Assembly (NCBI RefSeq): GCF_022606355.1
Contig: NZ_JAHHZQ010000003.1
Coordinates: forward strand, 248,001 to 312,000
Source: Leifsonia shinshuensis
GTDB taxonomy: Bacteria; Actinomycetota; Actinomycetes; Actinomycetales; Microbacteriaceae
Direction of reading: 5' to 3'
Length of the DNA stretch: 64,000 bases
In this document: one piece after another, positions 49,381 through 57,998 of the stretch
How positions within the stretch are numbered: the first letter of the stretch is position 1
Layout: the number at the start of each line of letters is the position of its first letter
Program-made: the position numbers and the translations under genes
Notes under the pieces: model-generated
Databases searched by the model: none
The model's input: only the letters and a program-made list of their open reading frames with translations
What the model was told of the DNA's origin: nothing

Positions 49381-51182
49381 CGGCGACCGAAGTCCTCATC
49401 GACCCAGGCCCTGCGGCGGCACCACGCCGCGGCTCCACGTTCACACGCTTCCTGAAGCGGCCGGCGGGCGCCGTCTCGCTCGGCGTGCTCGTGATCGTCG
49501 TGCTGGTGGCCGTGCTCGCTCCGCTGCTGTCGCCGCACGACCCCAACTTCGTCGACCTCGCGCTCACCAAGGCGCCGCCGAGCCCCGCGCACCCGCTCGG
49601 CGGCGACAGCGCGGGGCGCGACGTGCTGAGCCGGCTGATCTGGGGCACCCAGTCCACGCTGTGGGGCGCGTTCGTCACGATCGTGGTGGCCATGCTCGTG
49701 GGCGTACCCGCCGGCCTGGCCGCGGGCTATTACGGCCGCACCTTCGACCGCACGGCGACCTGGGTCAGCGACGCCCTGCAGGCGGTGCCCGGCATGATCA
49801 TCTTGCTGATCGTCGCCGCCGGCACGCGCAACGACTTCACCGTGCTGATGGCGACTCTCGGCGTCTTCATGGCTCCCGGGTACTTCCGGCTCACCCGCTC
49901 GACGGTACTCGCCGTGCGCAACGAGCCGTACGTGGATGCCGCCCGCGTCTCGGGTCTCGGCGACGCGCGCATCCTGTCCAAGCACATCGTGAAAGCGGTC
50001 TACGCCCCCGTCATCATCCAGACCGCGCTGACCGCCGGGCTCGCGATGGGCATGCAGGCTGGCCTGCAGTTCCTCGGCATCGGCGGTGCGAAGACGCCCG
50101 GCTGGGGCGCGATGATGAACGAGGGCTTCCGCACGATGCTGACGACGCCGTTGCTGCTGCTCTGGCCGTCGCTGGCCCTCGGTATCACGATCGCGGCCCT
50201 TGCCGTGCTGGGCTCCACCCTCGCGGACGTCGTCAGCGTCAAGACGCCCGTGCACCGTCGGCGCAAGCGGAGTGCACTCCGCGAGCCGGCCGCCGTCACG
50301 ACCTCCACCGGCGCGATCGCGCACAAGTCGGCCGACTCCGCCGTCCAGCTCAAGAACCTGCGCGTGAACTACGCGACGGCGGACGGCGGCGAGCTCGAGG
50401 TCGTGCACGGCATCGACCTGGACGTCGCCCCCGGCGAGGTGCTCGGAATCGTCGGGGAATCCGGCTCGGGAAAGTCGCAGACCGTCTTCAGCATCCTCGA
50501 CCTGCTCCCGGCGGGCGGCGCCTGCGCGGCGGACGCCATCTGGATCGGCGGCAGGGACGTCACGAAGCTCCCGCACGCCGAGCGCCAGAGGCTGCTCGGT
50601 CACGAGATCGGCTACATCCCGCAGGAGCCGATGTCGAACCTGGACCCGTCGTTCACGATCGGGCACCAGCTCATCGAGCCGCTGCGCGCCGTGCACAAGC
50701 TATCGAAGGCGGATGCCCGCCGACGCGCACTGGGGGTGCTGGAGCGGGTCGGCATCGTCGATCCTCCCCGCGTGATGAAGTCGTACCCGCACCAGCTCTC
50801 CGGTGGCATGGCGCAGCGCGTGCTCATCGCCGGAGCGATCGCGGGCAAGCCGTCGGTGCTCGTCGCAGACGAGCCGACGACCGCGCTCGACGTGACGGTG
50901 CAGGCGGAGGTGCTCGAGCTGCTTCGCGAGCTGCAGCGGGAGTACCGGATGGCGCTCGTGATCGTCACCCACAACTTCGGCGTCGTCGCCGACATCTGCG
51001 ATCGCGTCGCCGTGATGCGGGGCGGCGAGATCGTGGAGGTGGGTGAGGTCGATCGGATCTTCGCGAGCCCGGCGAGCGCCTACACACGCGAGCTCATCGC
51101 CGCCTCGCTCGACGGGGCGGAGAGCCGCTCCGAGCTGGACGCGGCGCACGATCCCGAGACCAGAAAGGCGGTGCCGGCATGA
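49377..51182 (+). CDS. Fused DppC-like permease and DppD-like ATPase
   Basis: A 601-residue fusion. Residues 1-300 are a DppC permease (HPLGGDSAGRDVLSRLIWGT near 72-91, EAA loop VDAARVSGLGDARILSKHI). A linker of ~20 residues with a basic RRRKRS patch follows. Residues ~320-601 are an ATPase: Walker A GESGSGKSQ, QEPMSNLDPSFTIGHQ, signature QLSGGMAQR and Walker B VLVADEPTTALD. Separate genes are usual. The ATPase lacks the extended C-terminal OppD tail. Confidence 0.92.
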   Translation: MTATEVLIDPGPAAAPRRGSTFTRFLKRPAGAVSLGVLVIVVLVAVLAPLLSPHDPNFVDLALTKAPPSPAHPLGGDSAGRDVLSRLIWGTQSTLWGAFVTIVVAMLVGVPAGLAAGYYGRTFDRTATWVSDALQAVPGMIILLIVAAGTRNDFTVLMATLGVFMAPGYFRLTRSTVLAVRNEPYVDAARVSGLGDARILSKHIVKAVYAPVIIQTALTAGLAMGMQAGLQFLGIGGAKTPGWGAMMNEGFRTMLTTPLLLLWPSLALGITIAALAVLGSTLADVVSVKTPVHRRRKRSALREPAAVTTSTGAIAHKSADSAVQLKNLRVNYATADGGELEVVHGIDLDVAPGEVLGIVGESGSGKSQTVFSILDLLPAGGACAADAIWIGGRDVTKLPHAERQRLLGHEIGYIPQEPMSNLDPSFTIGHQLIEPLRAVHKLSKADARRRALGVLERVGIVDPPRVMKSYPHQLSGGMAQRVLIAGAIAGKPSVLVADEPTTALDVTVQAEVLELLRELQREYRMALVIVTHNFGVVADICDRVAVMRGGEIVEVGEVDRIFASPASAYTRELIAASLDGAESRSELDAAHDPETRKAVPA

Positions 51183-52051
51183 CCGCACCCACCGCAGCCG
51201 TCCCCGCTCCCGTGCCTACGGCGCCCGGGTTCGAGCCGCTGCTGTCCGCGAAGGACGTCGTGGTCGACTACGGCCAGCGCCGTGGGTCCTTCCGCGCGCT
51301 CAAGGAGGTCTCGATCGAGGTGGGCGCCGGCGAGTGCGTCGGGCTGGTCGGCGAATCCGGCTCGGGAAAGTCCACGCTCGGCAAGGCGATCCTCGGGCTC
51401 GTACCCGTCGCCTCCGGCAGCATCGAGTTCGACGGCCGCGACATCACCCGACTCAAGGGCGCCAAGCGGCGCGAGCTCGCCTCCAGCATCCAGGTCGTCT
51501 TCCAGGACCCGTACGGATCGCTGAACCCGGCGATGACGATCGGCGACATCCTGGCCGAACCGCTGACCACCGCGGGCACGTCCCGCAGGGAGGCGCGCGC
51601 GGTGGTCTCCGAGATGCTCGACCGTGTGAAGCTCCCTTCGAACGTGCTCGACCGCTATCCGAAGGAGTTCTCGGGAGGTCAGCGCCAGCGCATCGCGATC
51701 GCCCGGGCGCTCGTGCGCAAGCCGCGGCTGATCGTGTGCGACGAGCCCGTCAGCGCGCTCGACCTCACCACTCAGGCGACGATCATCGACCTGTTCATCG
51801 AGCTGCAGCGCGACACCGGCGTCTCGTATCTCTTCGTCTCGCACGACCTGGGCGTCGTGCGGCGCATCTGCCACCGTGTCGCGGTGATGTACCGGGGCGA
51901 GATCGTGGAGACCGGGGACGGCGAGCAGCTCACGCGCGACCCGCAGCACCCGTACTCCCGGCGGCTGCTGACGGCCTCCCCGATCGCCGACCCCGTGAAG
52001 CAGGCCGAACGTCGGGCGGCGTGGCTGAAGCTGCGGGAGCAGGCGGCGTGA
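51179..52051 (+). CDS. Peptide-type ABC ATPase, DppF-like
   Basis: A 290-residue ATPase. Walker A is GESGSGKST near residue 57, Q-loop VVFQDPYGSLNPAMT, signature EFSGGQRQR, Walker B LIVCDEPVSALD and H-loop SHDLGVV. It overlaps the fused permease-ATPase by four bases and the sulfatase by four (GTGA). With the fused ATPase it forms the nucleotide-binding pair. Confidence 0.93.
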   Translation: MTAPTAAVPAPVPTAPGFEPLLSAKDVVVDYGQRRGSFRALKEVSIEVGAGECVGLVGESGSGKSTLGKAILGLVPVASGSIEFDGRDITRLKGAKRRELASSIQVVFQDPYGSLNPAMTIGDILAEPLTTAGTSRREARAVVSEMLDRVKLPSNVLDRYPKEFSGGQRQRIAIARALVRKPRLIVCDEPVSALDLTTQATIIDLFIELQRDTGVSYLFVSHDLGVVRRICHRVAVMYRGEIVETGDGEQLTRDPQHPYSRRLLTASPIADPVKQAERRAAWLKLREQAA

Positions 52052-54363
52052 CGGGCGACGCGGCCGGGTACCCCTCGCGCGGCTACGAGCGATTCACGGG
52101 CGTCGCCGCGGAGGTCACCAGCGCCTCCACCCCGGCCTGGCCGCCGCGCCTTCGCGCGCGGGAGGGAGCACCGAACGTCGTCGTGGTGCTGCTGGACGAC
52201 CTCGGGTTCAGCGACTTGTCGCCGTTCGGCAGCGAGATCGCCACGCCGGCCGTGCAGGAGCTCGCCGAGACCGGCTATCGCTTCACCAACTACCACTCGA
52301 CTCCGGTCTGCTCCCCCGCCCGCGCCGCGCTGCTGACCGGCCTCAACCCGCACCGTGCCGGGTTCGCCTCCGTCGTCCACGCCGATCCCGGCTTTCCCGG
52401 TTACGTCATGGAGATCGCCGAGGACGTGCCCACGATCGCGCAGTCGTTCCGAGCGTCCGGCTACGCGACGTTCATGGTCGGCAAGTGGCACCTGACGACG
52501 GAGTCGAAGATGAACGACGGCGCCGACAAGTCGTCGTGGCCTCTGCAGCGCGGCTTCGACCGCTACTACGGGTCGATGGACGGGTTCACGACGCTCTTCC
52601 ATCCCCACCGTCTGGTGTGCGACAACTCGCCCGTGATCGTCGACGACTACCCGGACGACTACTACCTCACCGACGACCTCACCGACCGCGCGCTGGGGAT
52701 GGTGCGGGCGCTGCGCGCGAACGACGCGGACAAGCCCTTCTTCCTGTACTTCGCGCACCACGCCGTCCACGGCCCGATCCAGGCCAAACGCCAGGACATC
52801 GAGAAGTACCGCGGCGCCTACGAGCGCGGCTGGGACCACGTGCGCTCGGAGCGCTTCTCGCGTCAGGTGCGCGACGGGCTCTTCCCCGCCTCGACAGAGC
52901 CCGCACCCGGGGACACCGCGTGGGAGGACCTCACCGCCGAACAGCGCGACCTGTTCGCGCGCTACATGGAGGTGTACGCCGCAGCCGTCGACAACGTCGA
53001 CCAGAACCTCGCTCGGCTCCTCGACGAGCTGCGCGAACTCGGCGAGTACGAGAACACGATCGTCGTGGTGGCGTCCGACAACGGCGGAACGGGCGAGGGC
53101 GGCCCCGAGGGCACACGCAGCTACTTCAGTCAGTTCGTGCAGCTCGCCGGCCTCCCCGCCGACTGGGAGCGGGATGTCGACCGCGACCCCGACCTGATCG
53201 GCGGCCCGCGAGTGCACGCGCACTATCCGGCCGGCTGGGCGCGCGTCTCGAACACGCCGTTCCGCCTCTACAAGGGCTCGACCTACGAGGGCGGCATCCG
53301 CGTGCCGCTCGTGGTGTCGTGGCCGGCGGGACTGCCTCGCGCCGACGGCGACGACGGCATCCGGTCGCAGTACGCCTACGTCACGGACCTCGGGCAGACG
53401 CTGCTGGAGCTCGCGGGCGTGCCGCGGTTGGCGTCGCCGCACGAGGTGGACGGCCTCCCCTTCGACGACGTGCTGCGCGACGCCGCGGCGGCCCCCTCGC
53501 GCACGGCGCAGTACTCGGAGTTCGCCGGCAACCGGGCCTACTCGCGCGGGCCGTGGAAGATCGTGACAGCTCACCGCTGGGGTGACACGTACGACGACGC
53601 CGAGTGGCGGCTGTACGACACCTCGAGCGACCCCACCGAGCTGGTCGACCTCTCCGGGGAGGATCCCGAGCTCGTGGCCGAGCTCGCGGAGGAGTGGCGC
53701 CGCGCCGCCTGGTGGAACACGGTGTTCCCCCTCGATGACGACGGCTCGCTGTTCACCCACCGCCCCTCGACCGAGCTGGAGCTCGAGCGCCCCGTGACGC
53801 TCTACCCCGGAACAGCGACCCTGGAGCGGTTCCGGTCGGCGAAGCTCACCAAGCTGCGCAGCTTCGACATCGTCGTGCGCGCCGACTTCGGCAGCGGCGA
53901 GGGCGTGCTCGTCGCGCACGGCGACCAGGGCGGAGGCTATGCACTGTCGGTGCGCGACCAGGTGCTCGAACTCGCATACAACGAGTACGGGCGCATGCAT
54001 CGGGCGTCGGGAGCGCTGGGGGCGCTGGCGACGGCGGGCGAGAGCGAGGTGCTGCTGCGCTTCGCCGCCGAGCCCGGGCTGCGCTGGCGGGTGAGCGCGT
54101 GGGCGGGCGCCGACGCTGACGTCGCCTCCCAGCTGTTCGAGTTGGAGCCCGTGCTGCAGTTGCTCGGCATGGCCCCGTTCACGGGCATCAGCGTCGGCCT
54201 CGACCGTGGCGGGCCCGTCGACTGGGACCGCCACGTCCTCCGCCGGTCGAATCCGTTCCAGGGCGCGCTGCGCTGGGTGCGGTACGTGCCGGGCGAACGG
54301 GCCCCGGAGAACCCGGAGGTCATCATCCCGGTCGAGGAGGCCGTGGCCCGCATCTACGAGTAG
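52048..54363 (+). CDS. Sulfatase of the arylsulfatase/alkaline-phosphatase superfamily
   Basis: A 771-residue type I sulfatase without signal peptide, so presumably cytoplasmic. Cys88 in CSPARAALLTG is the residue converted to formylglycine (CxPxR pattern). Metal ligands are Asp50 and Asp51 in LLDDLG and the Asp-Asn of VVASDNGG near 350; KWHLT and a His in YFAHHAVHGP are further active-site elements. A ~180-residue C-terminal extension after ~590 is beta-rich. GTG start overlapping the ATPase stop. No formylglycine-generating enzyme is in the window. Co-expression implies the transporter imports a sulfate ester; this is inference. Confidence 0.9.
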   Translation: MTGDAAGYPSRGYERFTGVAAEVTSASTPAWPPRLRAREGAPNVVVVLLDDLGFSDLSPFGSEIATPAVQELAETGYRFTNYHSTPVCSPARAALLTGLNPHRAGFASVVHADPGFPGYVMEIAEDVPTIAQSFRASGYATFMVGKWHLTTESKMNDGADKSSWPLQRGFDRYYGSMDGFTTLFHPHRLVCDNSPVIVDDYPDDYYLTDDLTDRALGMVRALRANDADKPFFLYFAHHAVHGPIQAKRQDIEKYRGAYERGWDHVRSERFSRQVRDGLFPASTEPAPGDTAWEDLTAEQRDLFARYMEVYAAAVDNVDQNLARLLDELRELGEYENTIVVVASDNGGTGEGGPEGTRSYFSQFVQLAGLPADWERDVDRDPDLIGGPRVHAHYPAGWARVSNTPFRLYKGSTYEGGIRVPLVVSWPAGLPRADGDDGIRSQYAYVTDLGQTLLELAGVPRLASPHEVDGLPFDDVLRDAAAAPSRTAQYSEFAGNRAYSRGPWKIVTAHRWGDTYDDAEWRLYDTSSDPTELVDLSGEDPELVAELAEEWRRAAWWNTVFPLDDDGSLFTHRPSTELELERPVTLYPGTATLERFRSAKLTKLRSFDIVVRADFGSGEGVLVAHGDQGGGYALSVRDQVLELAYNEYGRMHRASGALGALATAGESEVLLRFAAEPGLRWRVSAWAGADADVASQLFELEPVLQLLGMAPFTGISVGLDRGGPVDWDRHVLRRSNPFQGALRWVRYVPGERAPENPEVIIPVEEAVARIYE

Positions 54364-54418
54364 GCGCCGCGACGCAGAATCCGTTTTGTTCATGGACGTT
54401 AACCACTAGGGTGACGCC

Positions 54419-55564
54419 ATGGACACTCCGGGGGAATCCAGCACTCGTCGCGATCAGTACACGCTCGTGCCCGGTATGACCGCCTACCGGGCGAGCCTGA
54501 TCTTCCGGAGGAGCACCGCTGCGCTCAGCCTCGTCTGGGTCGTCCTCGGCGTCGGCGTCGGGCTCTTCCTGGGCGCCACGAGTCGGCGCGGTGCCATGAC
54601 CGCCTCCGACGCCGCCTTGCTGGCCGGCGTCCTTCTCGTCCCTGCCCTGGTGATCGTCGCCTTCGTCGTCTTCGTGTCGCGGCGCGACCGCGCCGAGGCC
54701 GCAGCCGGCTACACGACCCAGACCTCCGGACGGGTCGCCTTCGACCAGGTCGATCCGGTCACCGGCGTCGTCATCCGCCGGGCGCACTCCGCCGTGCTGA
54801 CCCTCCCCCCGGCGGAGGCCGGTGGTCCGGCTGAAGCCGGTGGTCCGCCCGAGCCCGCCTCGGCGCCCACGACGGCGACGTACTTCGCGGTGCCTCCGGA
54901 CGAGGGCAGAGGAGCCGCAATCGTGTACACGGCCGCTGCGGTGCTGTTCGCGGTGCTCTTGACGGCACTCCTCCTACCTGTGGCCCTCAGCGTGCCGGAC
55001 GGGCCAGGTCGCTCAGGAGTGCTCATCGGGCTCGTTGCGGCAATCGTGGGCGTCCCGCTCCTGGTGGCTGCAAGCATGGGGCTCGGCGTCCTCCGGACGC
55101 GCGGCCGGATCCGTCGGTTCGCGACCGTCCGGCCCGGCGAAACCGTCTTCCTCTCGCCGCAGACGCCCGAGCTCCGACAGGCGCTGAAAGCGGCAGGAGG
55201 CACCACTCCTCACCTCGGCCTCGGCGGCGCGGTCGTCGTATCGGTCGGATTCGACGGCATCCGGCTCTGGAAGGGCAGCCCGGACGCAGAACCTCGCTTC
55301 ACACTGACCTGGGATCGCGTCGACCACGTCCAGGCGGGCACCCTCATGGTGGCGTCGGGCAGGACGAGGGTGCCGTACCGCACGGCCCACGTCTTCCAGA
55401 AGGGCACCCCGCCGATCGACCTGCCGCTCCCCCTCGTCAACCCGCGGGGTCAGGGCACCGCCCGCGCCGGCTACGCCAACGACGTGCTCGGCTCCATGGC
55501 CCGATTCACCACCGTGCTGCCCGCGCACGAACCGGTGCGGCGGAGGCGACCGGCGCGGAAGTAG
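54419..55564 (+). CDS. Membrane protein of unknown function
   Basis: A 381-residue protein with two helices near 33-90, a soluble loop (~95-165) containing a duplicated AEAGGP unit (two 18-bp DNA repeats at 54816-54851), two further helices (~165-235), and a soluble C-terminal domain of ~145 residues with a pleckstrin-like pattern (GGAVVVSVGFDGIRLW, FTLTWDRVDHVQAG). No Shine-Dalgarno is obvious; TAGGGT seven bases upstream of ATG may be a -10 of a near-leaderless transcript. I do not recognise the family. Confidence 0.8.
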   Translation: MDTPGESSTRRDQYTLVPGMTAYRASLIFRRSTAALSLVWVVLGVGVGLFLGATSRRGAMTASDAALLAGVLLVPALVIVAFVVFVSRRDRAEAAAGYTTQTSGRVAFDQVDPVTGVVIRRAHSAVLTLPPAEAGGPAEAGGPPEPASAPTTATYFAVPPDEGRGAAIVYTAAAVLFAVLLTALLLPVALSVPDGPGRSGVLIGLVAAIVGVPLLVAASMGLGVLRTRGRIRRFATVRPGETVFLSPQTPELRQALKAAGGTTPHLGLGGAVVVSVGFDGIRLWKGSPDAEPRFTLTWDRVDHVQAGTLMVASGRTRVPYRTAHVFQKGTPPIDLPLPLVNPRGQGTARAGYANDVLGSMARFTTVLPAHEPVRRRRPARK

Positions 55565-55618
55565 AGTCCGCAGCGGGCGCGCCGAGCCGCTTCAACAGAG
55601 CGCGCCAACGCAGAGAAG

Positions 55619-55658
55619 GGCCGCACCCGTCGGGCGTGTCGAGCTCGCGGGTGCGGCC
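55619..55658. terminator. Bidirectional stem-loop between convergent genes
   Basis: GGCCGCACCCG and CGGGTGCGGCC form a perfect 11-bp stem around an 18-base loop in the 187-bp gap between the convergent membrane-protein and crystallin-like genes. There is no T-run, as is common for terminators in high-GC actinobacteria. Confidence 0.6.
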
Positions 55659-55751
55659 GGTGCGGCTGTCGGATTTCAGCGAACCCCCTTCACTGTCCGA
55701 CGGCCGCGGCCTGACGACGTCTGCTGCTCCGCTCTCCCCTCGACGAGCGGA

Positions 55752-56348
55752 TCAGCCGGAGACGCGCCAGGACTTCGCGAGGTCGTTCATCGATCCGACC
55801 GAGCTGAGCGAGGTCCAGTAGCCGGTGCTGGATCCGCCGTAGTTGGTGCTCGAGAACACGGCCGTCTTGCAGCCTCCATAGCTCTTGAACGACGAGACGC
55901 GGTTGTACCAGCCGATCGGGCCGATGTCGGTGAACCCGTACGCGGTGGTGGCGCAGCTCCCGCTGCTGACCGACATCGTGTACGAACCCCCGCCGTAGTT
56001 GTTGTCGTCGTAGATCGTCGAGACCGCCGTGCTCGCCAGCGCCCCCGCCGGCGCGAGCGCGGCCTCGCTGCGGGCGTCGACCTTCAGCCCGGACACGCTC
56101 TCGCCGTCGGGGATGATCAGCCGTACGCCCTGCTCCTCGGCCACAGCGGCGACCAGGTCCTCCCCCGTCTTCACGCACAGACTCTGCCCGGTGTCCACGG
56201 CGTACCAGCAGCTCTCGTCCGCGGCCGCGACCGGCGGAGGCGCCACCGCAGGAGCGGCCGCGACGGCGGCGTTCGCCCCCAACGCCGTCATCGCGACCGC
56301 CAGCCCCAGAACGGCCACCCCTGCACTCACGCGCGCGCGTCTCCCCAT
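55752..56348 (-). CDS. Secreted beta/gamma-crystallin-type (peptidase inhibitor I36-like) protein
   Basis: A 198-residue exported protein. A Sec signal with a long Ala-rich region (cleavage near AVAAAPA) is followed by a ~50-residue domain with two Cys, and a C-terminal domain with two crystallin-like repeats (YDDNNYGGGSYTM and FSSTNYGGSSTGYW) and three more Cys. Such domains bind Ca2+ or inhibit metalloproteases (I36 family). ATG 56348 is chosen because AGGGGA sits six bases before it; a GTG two codons earlier would overlap that site. It is monocistronic. Confidence 0.8.
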   Translation of the reverse strand: MGRRARVSAGVAVLGLAVAMTALGANAAVAAAPAVAPPPVAAADESCWYAVDTGQSLCVKTGEDLVAAVAEEQGVRLIIPDGESVSGLKVDARSEAALAPAGALASTAVSTIYDDNNYGGGSYTMSVSSGSCATTAYGFTDIGPIGWYNRVSSFKSYGGCKTAVFSSTNYGGSSTGYWTSLSSVGSMNDLAKSWRVSG

Positions 56349-56591
56349 AGTCACTCCCCTGCAGCGAATGCATCACCCGATCACGGCCGGTACCCCAGTC
56401 AAGACGCAATCGCCGGTCCCACGCAACGGGCCACGGGCGACACGCCGACAGCGCAGGCCGTTTTGAGACGCATCCGTCTGCGCGCACATACGAGCCGACA
56501 CGCCCACGTCACGCTCCCTGAGATCGCGTGAGACGATTCCGCGCGAGCGGACATGATGTCAGTGAGACGCACATTCGGCGTAAGGGGGACC

Positions 56592-57164
56592 GTGTACGCG
56601 CCAACGCCCGAATCGACGGGGAGCTCGGTCGATGACCGGCCCGCCGTCGAGCGGCTTCGGCACGGCGATCGCGACGCCCTGACCGAGCTGTACCAGCGGC
56701 ACGGAGCGAGCGTCTACTGGAACGCGTACGGCGTCCTCCGCTCCCGGCCGGACGCCGAGGAGATGACGGCCGACGCCTTCCTGACGCTCTGGACGCGCCG
56801 ACGCGAGGTGCAGCTCTACGGCGTCTCCGTCCTCCCCTGGCTGATCGTCACGGTCAAGAACCTCAGCCGCAACCGCCTGCGCGCGAACCAGCGCAGGACG
56901 GCGGATTCGCTCGACGCCGCCGACCCGCCGTCGGCCCGCGCCTCCGCCGAAGAGCTCGCGGCACTCGACGAGGCGATGGCGCTCGTCCGCGAGGTGGTCG
57001 ACCGGCTGCCGGCCGTCGACCAGGAGATCTTCCGCCTCTGTCTGGTCGAGGAGCTCACCTACAAGGAGGCTGCGGCCGCGCTCGGCCTCAAGCACGGCTC
57101 CGTGCGCAACCGCCTCTCCCGCATGCGCACGCGCCTGCAGAGCGAACTGGGACCGAGGAGCTGA
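56592..57164 (+). CDS. ECF-type RNA polymerase sigma factor
   Basis: A 190-residue sigma factor. Region 2 spans ~25-95 (ALTELYQRHGASVYWNAYGVL, RPDAEEMTADAFLTLWTRR, LPWLIVTVKNLSRNRLR) and region 4 ~130-185 (RLPAVDQEIFRLCLVEELTYKEAAAALGLKHGSVRNRLSRMR). GTG 56592 directly follows AAGGGGG; an ATG at 56553 is possible but lacks such a site. Four bases separate it from a membrane-anchored protein that could be its anti-sigma factor. Confidence 0.88.
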   Translation: MYAPTPESTGSSVDDRPAVERLRHGDRDALTELYQRHGASVYWNAYGVLRSRPDAEEMTADAFLTLWTRRREVQLYGVSVLPWLIVTVKNLSRNRLRANQRRTADSLDAADPPSARASAEELAALDEAMALVREVVDRLPAVDQEIFRLCLVEELTYKEAAAALGLKHGSVRNRLSRMRTRLQSELGPRS

Positions 57165-57168
57165 GGAC

Positions 57169-57672
57169 ATGACGACGAACGCAGCACCCCTGCTCCCCGC
57201 GGGAGCGGACGCCCGGATCACGGCGCTCCTCGACGACGGGCTGACCCGCTACACGCGCCGGCAGAAGAAGCGCGGCCGCATGATGGCGGCAGCCGCGGGC
57301 GCCACCGTCGTGCTCGGCGCCGGGAGCCTCGCCTGGGTCACCCTGGCGCCGCACGTGCAGCAGACCAGGTCGGCGTACTGCTACAGCGCCGACAGCGTCG
57401 ACTCCCGCTACACGCAGGTCGGCCTCCCCGACGAGCAGACCGGCCCGAACGGAACGTCGCAGGTGCCGACGCCCGCCGACCGCGCCGCCAGTGCCGTCGA
57501 CCTCTGCTCCTCCGCGTGGACCGCCGGGATCCTCGGCGACAGCACCGGCGTCCCTCCGCTCGTGGTGTGCGTGCGGCCCGACAACGTTCCCGCGGTGTTC
57601 CCGCGGAAGCCCTCCGACACCCGCAGCGATGCGACGTTCTGCTCCGACCTCGACCTGGCACTGGAAAGGTGA
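57169..57672 (+). CDS. Single-pass membrane protein, possible anti-sigma partner
   Basis: A 167-residue protein with a ~38-residue basic cytoplasmic part (TRYTRRQKKRGR), one helix (~39-62) and a ~100-residue external domain with five Cys (AYCYS, DLCSS, VVCV, TFCSD). No zinc-binding anti-sigma motif (HxxxCxxC) is present, so the anti-sigma role rests only on linkage and topology. It starts four bases after the sigma stop. Confidence 0.7.
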   Translation: MTTNAAPLLPAGADARITALLDDGLTRYTRRQKKRGRMMAAAAGATVVLGAGSLAWVTLAPHVQQTRSAYCYSADSVDSRYTQVGLPDEQTGPNGTSQVPTPADRAASAVDLCSSAWTAGILGDSTGVPPLVVCVRPDNVPAVFPRKPSDTRSDATFCSDLDLALER

Positions 57673-57677
57673 CGCCC

Positions 57678-57773
57678 ATGAATCCGTCCATCCGACCCGA
57701 CGCGACCGACCTCCCGCCGACCCACAGCGTCGACATCAGCTGGGCGGTCGACCTCGGCCTCCAGCGCGCGTGA
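57678..57773 (+). CDS. 31-residue peptide gene of unknown function
   Basis: MNPSIRPDATDL...LGLQRA, with GAAAGGTGA well placed upstream, a stop overlapping the next start by GTGA, and G/C third positions. It begins five bases after the membrane-protein stop. It is hydrophilic, with no Cys and no helix. It may be a real small protein or a coupling leader for the zinc-ribbon gene. Confidence 0.5.
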   Translation: MNPSIRPDATDLPPTHSVDISWAVDLGLQRA

Positions 57774-57988
57774 GCGGCCGCTGCGACAACTGCCGGAGAC
57801 GCCTCTCCGGCGAAGGCAGGCGGACCGCGACGCGCGTGCTCTGCGAGGAGTGCTTCACGCAATTCACCGGGCTCGCCGCGGGATTCCTGGCCGCGGGGAC
57901 CGTCGACGACGCCATCAGCACGGCCGACTGGCTTCAGCGCGTGAAGGATGCGGGTCGACAGGAGCTGGAGGCGCCTCGTGCCGGGTAG
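57770..57988 (+). CDS. Small zinc-ribbon protein
   Basis: A 72-residue protein starting with GTG. Two Cys pairs (CDNC at 5-8 and CEEC at about 27-30) form a zinc ribbon, followed by a helical tail (FTGLAAGFLAAGTVDDAISTADWLQRV). It is translationally coupled to the 31-residue gene and belongs to the sigma-factor cluster by spacing. It could contact RNA polymerase or the sigma system; no family is recognised. Confidence 0.65.
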   Translation: MSGRCDNCRRRLSGEGRRTATRVLCEECFTQFTGLAAGFLAAGTVDDAISTADWLQRVKDAGRQELEAPRAG

Positions 57989-57998
57989 CGTTGGCGGG

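Noticed and set aside
51772-54393. An 873-codon open frame antisense to the sulfatase
   Set aside because: The sense strand has a complete sulfatase with formylglycine Cys and metal motifs; the antisense translation has no recognisable domain.
57169-57672. Classical zinc-binding anti-sigma factor
   Set aside because: The HxxxCxxC motif is absent and the Cys residues are in the predicted external part; only gene order supports an anti-sigma role.
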